Source: Rostratula benghalensis
Taxonomy: Eukaryota > Chordata > Aves > Charadriiformes > Rostratulidae
Direction of reading: 5' to 3'
Assembly (NCBI GenBank): GCA_013399305.1
Contig: VXAI01000164.1
Location: forward strand, 1,499,103-1,563,102
Length of the DNA stretch: 64,000 nucleotides
The notes beneath the pieces are model-generated. The model was not told the DNA's origin and did not search any database. It saw only the letters and a list, made by a program, of their open reading frames with translations. The position numbers and the translations under genes are program-made. Positions 22,295-34,778 of this stretch are shown piece by piece (position 1 is the stretch's first letter; every line of letters starts with the position of its first letter).

Positions 22295-23225
22295 CACCCT
22301 TGTTAGCTTGTAACATTTGGCTTGCTGAAAGGAATTGATCCAGCTGTGGACTGTTTTTTAAATGTAAAATGAATTAAGGAAGAAGACTGGTTTAAACTTC
22401 TATACAGGTTTTCAGGTAGCCTGATATGAAAATATTCTGCTTGCAGCAGATAATGTATTTACAACACTCCTAAGCTTCTAGCAGCATACAAGTGTTAGCA
22501 GCTCAATCCTGGGAGTCTCAATGCATAATACATTAATATTGGAGATGGTATATTCCTTGAAACAGGATTTTCTTTTTGCCTACTGTGTTCAGGCTTTGTT
22601 ATTCGGGGGTAGAGCATGGACTAAAGTTGATGTGACTTTTTGTTTGTCTCTTGGTTTGGGGTCTGTTTTTTTAACTTTTTAAAAGATCCATTAGTCAACA
22701 TAACTAACTTAGTGTACCTGGCTGTTGGAAAGGGAATGCAGTAAAATTCTTGCTGTATAGGAAAGGTTTTAGCTGAAGCTTCATCGTCTCTGGTTTTACC
22801 TTTTACGTTTAGTTTATGTGGTAGGGATTCTGCCTAGCTTCTAATCCACTGCTTCTTACTCGTGGCATATTTCTATAGGAAGCACTGCAAAAATAGATTA
22901 CTGTTTTTTTTTTTTACACTGGAAAGTAAAAGTAAAATGTGTCAGTCAACTTTGTGTTACTGGAAGATCCTTCTATTGCAATATGATCCTAGTGTGTCTG
23001 TGAAAATTATTTGAGAGCCCTAGGTGCAAAACTTGGAGACCATTCTGCCTCTTTCAACAAGAGCTCTTCCATGTTGTAGTTAGCCAAGAAATAACATTTA
23101 TTGGAAAAGTTATCAGTAAGAGCCGTATGGGATCACTTGTTGCTTCGTCACGGGGTGGAAGATAGGCGTTTATCTACCAGATGGCATCATGTCTATATGG
23201 GAATAAAATGTACTTTGTAAAACCA
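22295..23225 (+). other. WDR4: WDR4 3' untranslated region (likely)
   Basis: AT-rich sequence after the WDR4 stop, without repeats. A canonical AATAAA hexamer lies at 23202-23207 and a variant ATTAAA at 23248-23253. Either would give a 3' UTR of about 0.9-1 kb. Use of these signals is inferred. Confidence 0.65.
23202..23207 (+). terminator. Candidate WDR4 polyadenylation signal AATAAA
   Basis: The first clear canonical hexamer after the WDR4 stop codon, followed by a T- and GT-containing stretch. A CR1 insertion begins about 240 bases further on, marking the start of intergenic DNA. Confidence 0.6.
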
Positions 23226-23447
23226 GATGTCAAAATCTGTGCAATCCATTAAAAGTATTCAGGATTAGCCCACAAATAGTTCTCTAGGTCTCTTTATATA
23301 GCTGTTCTCTTTGGAGTATCTGGACACTTAAAAATTTTGCAGTCAAATTTTAGTTGCGCTGATGTGTAAGAGATTAAGATGTAGGTTGATTGGAGAAGAG
23401 TGGGTATTCAGCAATGAAGTAGAACTTGCTGCTTATGTCTGCCCAGA

Positions 23448-23695
23448 ATCATAGAATTGTTGAATTGTTTTGGTTGGAAGAGACCTTTAAGATCAAGTCC
23501 AACCATCAACCTAATGCTGCCAAGTTACCACTTAACCATAAAATCACGTAATTGCCTAGGTTGGAAGGGACCTTTAAGATCATCTAGTCCAACCATCAAC
23601 CTAACTGATAAAAAAAAAACCCAAATAAAAAACCCAGCCATCACTAAACCATGTCACTAGCGCTATGTCAACCTGTCTTTTGAATACCTCCAGGG
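23448..23695 (-). repeat. Two adjacent antisense CR1 tails
   Basis: The reversed CR1 3' end occurs twice in a row. One copy starts at about 23448 (agaatcatagaattgtt, then 'agtccaaccatcaaccta') and a second at about 23538 (aaaatcacgtaattgcctag, then 'catctagtccaaccatcaac'). The second continues through an A-rich tract into 'ctgtcttttgaatacctcca'. It marks the beginning of the intergenic interval after WDR4. Confidence 0.85.
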
Positions 23696-26600
23696 GTAAA
23701 GTGCAGTCTTTTCCTTATTGTGTGTGTCCCAGAGGCCATGACCTTGACTTGTGATTTCCTACAGAATGTGAATTTTCATATTCCTTCTGTTTGGAAGTGT
23801 CGTCTTAAGCACAGAGGCAGTCCTTCTCCTCCAGGGTCTGATATCTTTTTGGTGATTACTTCCAAGTAAAGAACACCCTGCCTTGGCAAAGGTGTCCTTG
23901 GACAAAAAATGTGAATGTAGTGTCATAGTGGTGTTGTCTGTTCTGGTTAAAGGTCTCAATCTGGCAGGAGCTGCCTTGGCACGAATAAAACATGAAGTTG
24001 TTTCTACTGTGTGTGCAGTAAGAATGCAGGTTTGGATCCACAGGGATTATGGTCTCATGTAGCAATTCAAGGCCCCTCTGTCCAATATCCGCGTACTGGT
24101 GATCTGAAGTGATTTCTTTGGGTATCACCCAATCAATCAGGTGGGTCTTGGGTAGAGGAGAAGGTGGTAGGTGGGTATATTTGGGCTTGAGTGGTTTTGC
24201 CCCATCAGATACAATAACCCTTTTCTTAGACTGGCTGAGATAAATGGACCAGACTTGACACAGTCTGGAGCACACAATTTTTGAGCTGATGTGTTTTTCT
24301 GTCTTTAAAGAGAGTGCCTGAAGCAGCAGGCTGGTCTGGTGGAGCAGCTCGCTGGCTGTCACTGCAAAGATCTGGCCTAGCGTGGAGGCTCACCCCTAAG
24401 ACAAGGGTTACTGCCTGACCCCTGTGAGTGCCTGAAGGCTCTTGTGCTACATGGAGTCCTTTCCATGCCATTTCCTGGAGGTTGGCTTAGGCAGTTTGTT
24501 GATTCGTACTGTTGACTGGTGAAGATCATGTTCTCATACACCTAGTGTCTGTCCTTACCAATACTGTATTAGAAGTAATTATTTCTGCAGTATGTCATTA
24601 TGTATGTGTACATTTGTGATGCCAAAGCAAATGCTTTTCTACATTTTGATTGTGAGTGTGCCAAGGGGCTTAGACTTAGAACTCAAATGCAGATGTGAGT
24701 CCCAGCTGCTTGGTTTGCTGACGATTTGTAGCCTCCCCTTCTCCAGTGGAAGACATTGAATGACACTAATGGAGCTCAACCACAAAAAAGCAGATTTCCT
24801 GGTAGTTTGCCTACATCCCATGCTGACAAGAGCTACGATTAAGAAACCCTGTGATTTCAGTCTTCTGAAGGACAGTTGTGTTTGTGTGAGGTTGAAAACC
24901 TTTGACTGTATCTGGAGCAGTAAATACATTGGTCTGACACTGGTGATGTGTAGTTTTTGTGGTCCTCAAGAAAGGATGAGAAATTGCCATCTTAAGTACT
25001 TGATACTTGGAAACAGAGATACCTGCTGTTTGGTGGTGTCTGTCAAAACTTTGCACTTCTTGTATTCAGCTAATTTAAGAGGGGGCAGTTGGGGAAGCAA
25101 TTAAGGAAACTCCAGCCCCAGGGGGTAGCTTTGTGATTGTTCAGGTGAGGAGTTCAGTCATGTACACATTCAGTAGAACGATCTTATCAGCAATGAGCCA
25201 GTGCTCACACTGCTTCAAACTTGGACAGGAGAAAAAAATCAGAGTAGGGGTTTTCTTGTTTGTTCGTTTCCTAATTGTTGAAGAGGAATTTATTCTTTAC
25301 CCAGCATGAAGCCTGCTGATACAAAGCAAATTGGAACATTTTTTGAACAAATTTGGATTGGCAGCAGGAGTCTGTATTACATTACTTCTGCATGTCATGA
25401 GTTAGTACTGGTTTTGAGGTGGTGGTGTGAGCTAAAGGTGGGTCTTTTTTGTGTCATCAAACCATTTTAGCTGGATCTTCTGAGATTGGGAGGGCTGGTC
25501 CCAAGACATGCTCTGCCACTCTTACCTGAGCACGGGAGAGAGATTCAGGGAGGCTGGAGACTACCAGTATGTGGGGTCTCTCCTGCAAGGGCTGGAAGGG
25601 TAGTTCACCTGTTCTCTGACACTCCTGCTGGCCACCAAGGTTTCTGCCCAGTCCTACCTTCCCTTGAGCAGCTTTGATGTTGAGTGTTAATGAATTCCAT
25701 GTGCGTAAACAAAGCCATTTACTCCTAGAGGAGGAAAAGCTTTTGAGGAGGACACTGGTAACTGCTTTCAGTGGGTTGGTTGCAGATCCCGTATGAGGTT
25801 TAGGCACAGACATCAGTATTGTTACACTTCTAAAGGATAAAAGACTGCTGTGTTGGCAATTCCTATATCCAAGGGATATTTGTTCCCAGATGTTTTCTCA
25901 GCATGAGATAGACCTTGGCAGTGATCTTCACTGGCTCTGGGGTGCTCTTGTGATCCTCGCCCTGCCTGCTGTCCTGGAAGAAACCCAAAAGTTTCTTCCA
26001 ACACTTGAACTCATGACAGATCGTGGTGTGTGGGAGTGATATGAGATGTGGTATCTGGCAGACAGTTCAGGCCTTTTTGTTCTTTCTCCTGCAAGTTTTC
26101 CTTTCCTGTTCCGTTTCATCTTTCCTTTTCTGCATGCAACAGTTCCTGAGCTGAAGTTGCGAGGTTGTGAGTTATCTGTGGTCTGCTTTGAAAGGAAGGG
26201 GTCTGTGAAAGTGATCAGAGGTAGGCAACTTGCTGGAAGGTCTAAATCCACCGTACACCTTGAATGGGAAAACACAAAGACACATGCAAATCATTAAAAA
26301 GGAGTGAATGCCACCGCTATGGAGAGTGAGACAACACTCCTCTCCCTGGTATTCAAACTATTTATTTCTAGTGGTTAAACCTGCTGTCAGTGGCTTGTGT
26401 TTGTTTCCTGAACTTGAACTGAGGCGTGTGTGTGTGCCTAGCACACGGGGACAGGCCAGCTGGGGTGCAGTTTTATTGCAGAACTGGGAACCCTCAAACC
26501 ATTGCGAGGGGTATTTCTGGGCCATGTAAGTTCACCCCACGCTGCACTTGACTCTTTCATGGTGATTGTGGGACTCCCCTGCTTCTCTCCTTACCACTAG

Positions 26601-27544
26601 CATTACGAGGAGCCTTTGAAAATGCAGGTAAGGAAAAAGTTAAAACAATACTGAGTTTCTTTTCTTCAGAATTTTAAACTGAAACATGCTTCCTACCTCC
26701 ATTGCTGGGATTTCACTGAAACTCCTTCAGGAACATGTTGAACTGAGTGAATTTTTATCTGTCATAGGAGGAAGGAATCCTAATCAAATGCAGCCTAGTA
26801 GCATGCTTTAGAACAATCCTTGCATTTTTAACAAAACCTTGAAAACAAACTTACTTTATAAACAAAAATGTCTGTAAATAAAAAATGTTCCTTTTTTTTT
26901 TTTTAAATAACTACATAAATCCCAATGCAATACAGTTGATATATCCTCAGGCTAATAAAAAGTTGCTGCCAATTCCGATCCACTCCAAAATCTGCTTCAG
27001 CTTTCTTTGCTTTTGGCTGAAGTATTTTGTATAAAGTGCTTTGATCTGAAAAGGAAAAGCCCTCCAGGCTTAACTCTTACTGGTTGTCCCTGTTGCCATC
27101 AGTGCTGGTGGTGTGGCGTGAAGGAGGCCAGGATGACTCAGCTGAGTGTGGTAGTTTGAAAGTGAGAAGAAATAGACTGGATGTGGTTTGTCACTGGTTG
27201 TAGATGCAGGGGCTGGAAAGAAAAATGGCTAGTGAATTGAATGGCTATAGAGGCCAGCAGATCTCAAATTTCCAGTGCTTCTGCACAAGTTTACCATGCA
27301 CCTCTGAACACCAGGGTTCTGGAAAGTCCTGCAAGAACTAGATGTAAAGGCTCTTCTACTCCTGAAGTGGGTCATTGCTTTATACCCCACATCAGCACTT
27401 TTTTTTAACCCAGCAACCTTCTGCGCATTCCTTTCCCTCAGTCAGGTGAAGGTCAGAGTAGAAATTCTGTGGAAAAAGCCTCTCAGGGGACTGACATGAG
27501 TCTGGAAGGCAAAGGAACAGCTGAGGGGTAAACCAGGGGCTGCA
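23696..27544. other. Intergenic DNA, no gene seen
   Basis: Unique sequence between WDR4 and the large CR1 copy. The longest open frame (168 codons, minus 23856-24362) shows no recognisable motif, and roughly one such frame is expected by chance in a window of this size. Only short poly-T tracts were noted (near 26892). Confidence 0.6.
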
Positions 27545-27547
27545 GCG

Positions 27548-28626
27548 AGATGAAATGTCTCGGCAGGAGTCAGGTCCAACTCCCCTGCTAAAGCAGGATT
27601 GCCTAGAGCACATTACTCGGGACTGCATCCAGGTGGGTCTTGAGGTCTCCAGAGAAGGGGACTCCATGACCTCCCTGGGCAGCCTGTTCTGGGGCTCTGT
27701 GACCCTCACCCTAAAGAAGTTTTTTCTCCTATTTGAATGAAACTTCCTGTGTTCCAGCTTGTGTCTGTTACCTCTCATCCTGTCACTGGGAATCACTGAA
27801 AAGGGTCTGGTTCCATCCCCCTTCAACCTGCCCTTTAGGTACTTGCAAACATAGGTAAGATCTCCCCTCAGCCTTCTCTTCTCCAGGCTGAAGAGTCCCA
27901 GCTCTCTCAGCCTTTCCTCATAAGGGATATGCTCAGATCCCTTCATCATCTTTGTTGCCCCATGCTGGACTCTCTCCAGAAGTTCCCTGCCTCTCTTGAA
28001 CTGGGGAGCCCAGAACTGGATGCAATACTCCAATTGTGGCCTCACCAGTGCAGAGCAGAGGGGGAGAATGATCTCCCTTGACCTACTGGACACATTCTTC
28101 CCTATGCAGCCCAGGACTCCATTGGCCCTCTTGACAAGACGGGCACATTGCTGGCTTATGGATAGTTTATTATCTACCAGGACCTGCAGATCCTTCTCCT
28201 CAGAAGTGCTTTTTAGCAGGTCTGCCCCTAACCTATATTGATGCCCAGCATTCTTCCTCCCCAGGTGCAGGACCCTACACTTGCCCTTGTTGAACCTCAT
28301 TAGGTTCTTCTCTGGTGGCACAGTTCTTTGGAGTGTCAGCCACCCCTCCCAATTTGGTATCACTAGCGAACTTGCTGAGGATATGCTCTGTCCCCTTGTC
28401 CATGTCATTGATGAATATGTTGAACAAGACAGCTGAGTTTGATCCTTGGGGGACACCACTGGTTACAGATCTCCAACTTGACCCTGCTCCATTAATTACA
28501 ACTCTCTGAGTTCTGTCACACAGTCAGCTCTTGGTCCACCTCACTGCCCCCGACGTAGCCCACACTTCCTTAGTTTCCTAGTGTCAAAAACCTTGCTGAA
28601 GTCAAGGTAGGTGACATCTGCTGCTT
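27548..28626 (-). pseudogene. Degenerate CR1 LINE copy with reverse-transcriptase remnant
   Basis: The largest transposon copy in the window, antisense and 5'-truncated. Reading the minus strand from 28626, one recognises the CR1 reverse transcriptase: [19 protein letters not shown], a catalytic box reading FASD where active copies have FADD, then, after a small deletion and frame change near 28300, [34 protein letters not shown] and [18 protein letters not shown]. The 3' end near 27555 lacks the usual tail repeats. The changed catalytic residue, frameshift and truncation make it inactive. It belongs to the Jockey/CR1 group of non-LTR retrotransposons. Confidence 0.93.
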
Positions 28627-31600
28627 GTCTTTGCTTTTCTCCCCACTGTCATTTTCACTTGAGGCAGAGTCACCCACCCCTGCAGGGGTTGCAGCAGTGG
28701 CAGTTTTTCTCCTGGGCACCCGTGAGCACAAGCTCCACTTCAGTGCCCCCACAAAGCAGCAGTGTCATGGTTTGCAGCCAGTGCTGTGGGCGAATGCAGC
28801 TCACCACCAACGGTGACAGCACAAGTCTCACATGGCGTGTGACACTCAGCAAACCCGTGGTGTGAGTCCACCGCATTCTACAGGGATGAGCAGCTAAAAT
28901 CATCAGAGCTCACCTCCAAATTGAGCTGCCCTGGCTATGGGTGCCTCAGAGGCTGGACCACAGCTGTGAGTAGCCGTTACGCAGATGAAGAATGTGTTGT
29001 GTTACCTGATGCTTTGTGTTCAAGACAACTCACAGCACCAGCAGCTTATTTCTTTTAATGTTCTATTTTCCCTCCCCCTCCCTTCTTTGTTAGTAGGGAT
29101 AATGGCTGTGTTTGCATATGTGTAAGGCAGGTGTTCCTGAGTGCAGAACTTGAATATCTGGGAGCAGCTACATTCCATTTCCTAATGAGTCTTGAGTCTC
29201 AGTGACTTTTGGTAAGAGTTTATTAACGTCAGCGGGACTGATGTTTTTTGGATATGGAAGTTAGATACAGGTGGTTGTTTAATTCCATTTTAAATTCAAA
29301 CAGTACACAATAGGTAGGTGGATGTATTAACTCCAGAGAATCAGTGTGAAGCAAATGTGGGTAGAAGCAAATACAACATCAATGCTGTCATGGAGCCCCC
29401 CCTGCTCCTGTTAACAGCAGTGCTCAAGCTCTCAATGGAGAAACTTTGTGTGCTCGCTTGCTTGTCTGAGGTAATCAGATTTACATCTGCAGGCACGATA
29501 CAGAACTTCTGTGTGATGTCCATAGGGATACAAAGAATAATTTAGTCGTGCCACCTGGAATGGAAATTTCAATTTTGGACCATTAGACCTAGTCGTATAC
29601 ATATCTATATACCAACAAACAAAGAACCCCAACAATTAGTGGGAGACCCCAAGTGCTTTCTAACATAAAGTAAGGAGACCCTCACTTTGTATTGTATCTG
29701 GCTGTCAACCTTTGGCTGAAACTGCATTTGTATGCAGGAAGATAACAATACCTGTTAAACAGCTTTTGGCCCTTGCTCCTCTCAGTTACATGGGGAGGAG
29801 AGAGGGACAGCCTAAATCCTGCGCCATGGCCAGGGAGCAGTATGTGCTGGTGCTGTTGAATTTTCTGTGTCTTACCTTAAAGAAAAGAGTATAGTGTAGA
29901 GAAAGTAGCTGTTAATCCTTTCTGAAGCGGCTACCAGGGGGGAGGCAGTTATGAAACACGGTACTCGATGTGAAAAACAGCAATTAAAGCATCCATTTCA
30001 GCGTTCCATCTGTACAGGTTTTTAGGAGCGTAGCTTGATTAACTACCTTTACAGCTATGTTGTAACCCACCAGGGTTTTGTGCTTTTAAATGAGAACTGT
30101 GTTACTGTGTTTTCTCATCAGCATGTTGTCAGGATGGCAGCATCTGATGTAAATTCTGGTTAGTTTTCTGTAACGTTGGGTGTTTTGGATTTCTCTGTTG
30201 ATATTTTCCCTTTATAATCGCAGTATTTCACAATGCGATGCTTCCCTTGCTCTCTAATATTCCAAAGCTTAAGAAAGGTAGGATGAGACACACCAGCTGT
30301 TTGAATAAAAATTTAAAAACCCCATTGCTTTCTTTTTTCTTATTTCCTGGTCTATGCAAGAATCCATATTATCTGTATACCTCTTAGATTCACCTGAAAC
30401 AATAACTCTTCATTATATCTAAGGCCAACAGTATTCAGCAAATAACCAGCCATTAGAAACTGAAGGCTGCTTATCTTCAAGGACATAATAATTGTAATAA
30501 TTAGTCTATGTCTTAAGATTTGCATGTACTGCATTTCTGGAATACTTTACCAGGAAATTCTGGTTTATAAACAAGGCAGAACTGTTTTGTGTCAGGCAAA
30601 TTCTAGGAAGAACAATACAAATCAACCAGTAGTTCTCAGTTTTCCTGAAATTTCTTAAAAGAATTAATTTAAAGAGAAAAGCAGTTCCTACCTGCTTGTT
30701 TTAATGTAAAGACTTTGGAACTTCTGGCATTATGTTGTAAGACTGAGTTTTCAGCCTTTTCTCACTCTTTCTACTGCCTTCATTAAAAAAAAAGGAGTTC
30801 TCCAAAACCAACCAAATAAAAACCCCACAGTCAAATTAGGACAGAAGACCCCAGGGATTCTCCTCTGCTCAGTGTAAAGCCGGCTATACAAGATTTTTAA
30901 ATTACTTGTCAAAAATAGTAATATTAAATCAGGTTTTGTGCCTTTTCTACACTGCGTGTTGCGGCCAGGAGGAAATTTCAGCCTTTCTTTGGTTTTGTTG
31001 TGGTTTTGTAACCCAGCACAGGTAGGATCTACAGTAAAAAGAGAAAAAGAAAAACAAACCAAAGCCCAATTCTTCTGACTATTTCATATTTGCAGCTATA
31101 GAGACCTCTGCATAAAAGGTTGATGGTTTAAAACTCAAAGCCCTCGTTGGTTGGATGCAGCAGCTTGGGCAACAGCTGGGCATAGCAGCTCCATTTGAAA
31201 ATGTCAGATACCAGGATGGAAAAGCTGCTGCTGCATTTTGCTTCCTGTCAATGAGCAATGGGTGTATCTAGGAAGACACCAAAACTGTGTTGAATAAATA
31301 AAAAGAGAGAGGCTTTTCCCCCCTATATTTGTTTTTCGGTTGGTTAGGGGGTTTTGTGTCTTTTTTTCCCCTGCTTGCTGGGAAGTCCAACAGACTTCAG
31401 CGTTATCTAGACAGCATAGGGGAAATCCATGCATAAATTAATAACAATTACTGTAATTCTTAGGAGGTTCCCAGTTCACTTATTGCCCTGTGGCCTCACA
31501 TGCGTCTTCACTGGCACCTTGTAAGCAATGCCCTGTCTCACTCCTTGCCTGCTCCGTGTCACCCTGCTCTGGTATCTGCCTTTCCCCATGCTGATACAGA

Positions 31601-31923
31601 GACAGCAAAGTCGGGGGACCCAGTCAATGGCTGGGCCTCCTGCTGCATCTTCTGCAAACACACAGCACAGCAACAGCCACTGCTTGCCTGCTGGGCAAGG
31701 GAAGAATGCTCTTGTGCCTGTTGGGGAGGCAGGAGTGCCAGAGCTGTCAGAGTCCTATTTCTAGCTCTCCCTTTGGCCTAATGTGTCTTCTCCTGTGCTC
31801 AATTTCCATTCGTGCATGCTGCTTGTCCTTTGGCACGGTGCCTGATGCTCCTGCTGTGCTCTGGGTTTTGACATCTTACCCCATACTAACGGAAGTGACG
31901 GGTATCAAGCTCTCCATGCTGAT
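28627..31923. other. Intergenic DNA, no gene seen
   Basis: Unique sequence with no recognised element. GC-richer around 28.6-29.0 kb, AT-rich after 30 kb. Open frames are short (up to about 100 codons) and unrecognised. Confidence 0.6.
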
Positions 31924-32292
31924 CACAGAATGATGATTTGGGTTGGAAGGGACCTTCAGAGAGGATGTAGTCCAACCCCCTGCCAAAGCAGGTTCACTTA
32001 GAGCATGCTGGACAGGAAAGCATGCAGGCAGGTTTTGAGTATCTCCAGAGACAGAGACTCTACCACCTCTCTGGGCAGCCTGTTCCAGTGCTTCAAAGGA
32101 AAGAAGTTTTTCCTCATGTTGAGACAGAATTTCCTGTATCCAGTTTGTGCCCATTGCCCCTTGTCTTGTCACTGGGCTCCACGAAAAAGAATCCGTCCCC
32201 ATTACCTTGATACTTGCCCTTCAGCTATTTGTAAGCACTGATGAGATCCCCCCCTGCCTCAGTGTTCCCTTTTCTAGGCTGAACAGACCCAG
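31924..32292 (-). repeat. CR1 LINE 3' fragment
   Basis: Antisense CR1 tail of about 370 bases: 'cacagaatgatgatttgggt', 'aagggaccttcagagaggat', 'gggcagcctgttccagtgct', 'tgccccttgtcttgtcactg' and 'cttttctaggctgaacagac' appear in the expected order. Confidence 0.93.
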
Positions 32293-32599
32293 ATGCTACT
32301 GGCATAATACGTCTCTCTGTGCAAGGTGTGCACTTGCACACCAAGCAGTTCAGTAACAAGAAACAAAGAATTTGCTCTTCTCTTAGGGCTCTCTGGGAAG
32401 TACCGTTGCCTTCCCATTGCCGCACTCATCCTTCACAGCTCAGTAAGAGATGCCACGTCTTTCTTCCACAGGCATAGTCAGGCCTTCTGTGCATCTCACC
32501 TGTTTCTCTACTTGTCACTGAGAATCCAGTTACTTCCTTGTAAGGGAAGAAATTCTTCCCAGTAAGAATCCATCTTACTTCTCTGATACTAATTAACAT

Positions 32600-32695
32600 G
32601 TGCAAAACCTATTTTAAAATTTTTATATATTTTTTTAAAAAAATAAAATATTTTTTAAAAATAAAATAAACTACTTTTTTCTTTAAAATAAATCA
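32600..32695. repeat. AT-rich low-complexity tract
   Basis: About 95 bases made almost only of A and T, with T-runs followed by A-runs (near 32612-32670) that could fold back on themselves. Simple sequence; no gene signal. Confidence 0.85.
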
Positions 32696-34620
32696 CATCA
32701 AAGGTACAAGAGATGAAGAAAAGGTAGGAAGCAATGAGCAGCATTGTCAGTGTGTCTGCCACTTTATTCCCAAGTGGGAGACGTTACAGCTAAGAAGCTA
32801 TTTCACCACTCAGATGTTCAGTCCTTTCTTCTGCCCTGAGGAGCAAGGTGGTGGTGGGAGGCCTCCCCTCTGCCCTTGCTCATCAGCTCTGCTTCACCAC
32901 AGCCGGCCTGTGGGAGCGAGCCTGGCAAAGGCAAACACACTGAGACATGCTGACAAGCTGAGGGAGCTAGCTGCTGTTGGCCATCATGAGGATACAGAGA
33001 GAGGGAAATCTTGTGACTGTGTTTCTATCTTGTTTTTTTGCCATCTTTTCCCACGCCTGAGCTGTGGGCAGAGGAGGCAAGTGTGCAGCTAGTGTCACCA
33101 AGGCTGGGAGCTGATCCCACTCTGGCCACCTCTAAGCCGTGGAGGACTTCTGTGGAAGCAGGCATCCAAAAAGGCTACCTGCCCTCAGGCTTTACTGGCA
33201 GTGCTGCTCCTCAGCTGGTCCACCCAATTCTCAGCAGCATGCTGGCTAAACCTCCACAGCCACTGCCCATACCCAGCTTAGTTTGGGCAGGCACCCTGTC
33301 TGGACAAATCAAGATTCTATCTGCCTGCAACGTATCAGGTAGACACAGCCTAGTCTGCTCTGGCTGAATGAGGTCCTTTCTGGGCCTTGAATCAAAGGGA
33401 CTTAAGTCCTAATGAGCCCTGGCCACTTGTTTTTAGCCCTAGCAGGAGGAATAGCAGCTCCTTTTGGGAGAGACGCAGCTGCGTCACCTCTGCAGCAGGT
33501 AGTCCTTAAATGAGCCCTTACTCACCCAGGAGGTGGTAAAGTGGATGAGAGTGAACCTGCAATAACATTCCTGCCCTGCTCCCTGGGCAGTAGTCACTGG
33601 TTTCTAGCTCACCTACCTATGGTTAGTCAAGTACACCCCCATTTACAGGTAAAGTCCTTCCTGGGGAGGGTAAAGGCAGCTTGTTTTTTGCCCCAGTGTG
33701 CTCTGCTTTGTCCCTGTGAGTTTAATGGGCTCTTTGCACTTAGGTGAGATGAGCACAGTGTTCCCAACTCAGCTCATACACTTACAATAAAATTATGTCA
33801 TTCAGGAGGAAAGCTTATCTAAATTATCCTGATTTAAAATCAACAGATAAGCAGGAGTAACATGAGGTCCAGCAAGATCTAGGGGAGGAAGGGAAAGTTC
33901 TTCTGCATCGAGGCTTTCAGCCAAGCTCCTCTGAAAAGCAAAGCAATCACCTCTGCACAGTTATCCAGCGGGCTCCTATCCAGGTGTAAAGGGGCTGCAT
34001 CAACCCCTGCACGACCTGCCATGGGTCAAGTTGGTGCAAGCAGCAGATCTTTGCTGAACTACAGCAGAAGAAACAGGCTGTGACCATCACTGCCATGAGC
34101 CGAGCAAGAAGCTTCAGCTGAAGAAAATGCAAGTAGGTTTGCACTGGCAACTTCATTCTGGAGAGATGTAATCAGTGTTTCACTGATTGGGTTCTGCATC
34201 CCTGTGACTTTCCTGACTTCTCACTCTGATCTCTTGGTGACCAAAGATGACACCAGAACTGTGTTCATGTAGAGGTTAATGAGTAGGACCTACATGAGGA
34301 ATGAGGATGGGAGGAGCTGTCTGCTGTCCCTGCAGAACATGCATCGTCATCAGAGTGCTGTCATATGCTCACTCATCTTAGGGTGTGCATTGCAAAAAGC
34401 TTTGCTCCTTCTGCTTACCATTTGGATTCATTTATGTCCCATTTTGCATTATTAGGTTAAGGCCTTGAGGTAGAAACCGTACTTAACACTTGCAGACTGC
34501 CCAGCAATTCGGGATACCACAGTATGGAGTCTTCTTCCAACAGAAAGTGGTGTGTGGGATTAAAAGTGAAAAGAGAATTGATGACATCTACTCCAACTTC
34601 TCCTAGGAAGGGGAGATGAC
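32696..34620. other. Intergenic DNA, no gene seen
   Basis: Unique, moderately GC-rich sequence. The 109-codon plus-strand frame at 33038-33367 resembles no known protein and lacks splice or start context worth calling. Confidence 0.6.
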
Positions 34621-34663
34621 TGTTTTCCTTTTATCCTGACAGATGTCTGTTTCCTGGTGAAAC

Positions 34664-34778
34664 GTGGTTATCCATGGAAAAAGCTGGATGAATTTTAAAC
34701 TCGGAGGCTTCCAGTGAAATGTTACCGTGGGTAACATGGTATGTTACACGGGTATGGCAACCCCGTGTGGATAACCAC
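34664..34778. promoter_or_regulatory. Nested inverted repeat with RFX X-box-like palindrome
   Basis: A perfect palindrome with 8-base arms and a 3-base spacer (ATGTTACC GTG GGTAACAT, 34719-34737) fits the X-box consensus GTNRCC N(0-3) RGYAAC bound by RFX factors. It sits inside an outer inverted repeat of 11 bases, GTGGTTATCCA (34664-34674) and TGGATAACCAC (34768-34778), with additional half-site-like sequences (GTTAC at 34743-34747, then GGCAAC). Vertebrate RFX motifs usually have a 2-base spacer, so binding strength is uncertain. Enhancer function is inference. Confidence 0.4.

Noticed and set aside
23856..24362. 168-codon open frame on the minus strand downstream of WDR4
   Set aside because: No recognisable motif, no convincing splice or promoter context. 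With about one stop per 20 codons, one frame of this length is expected by chance in a 64 kb window.
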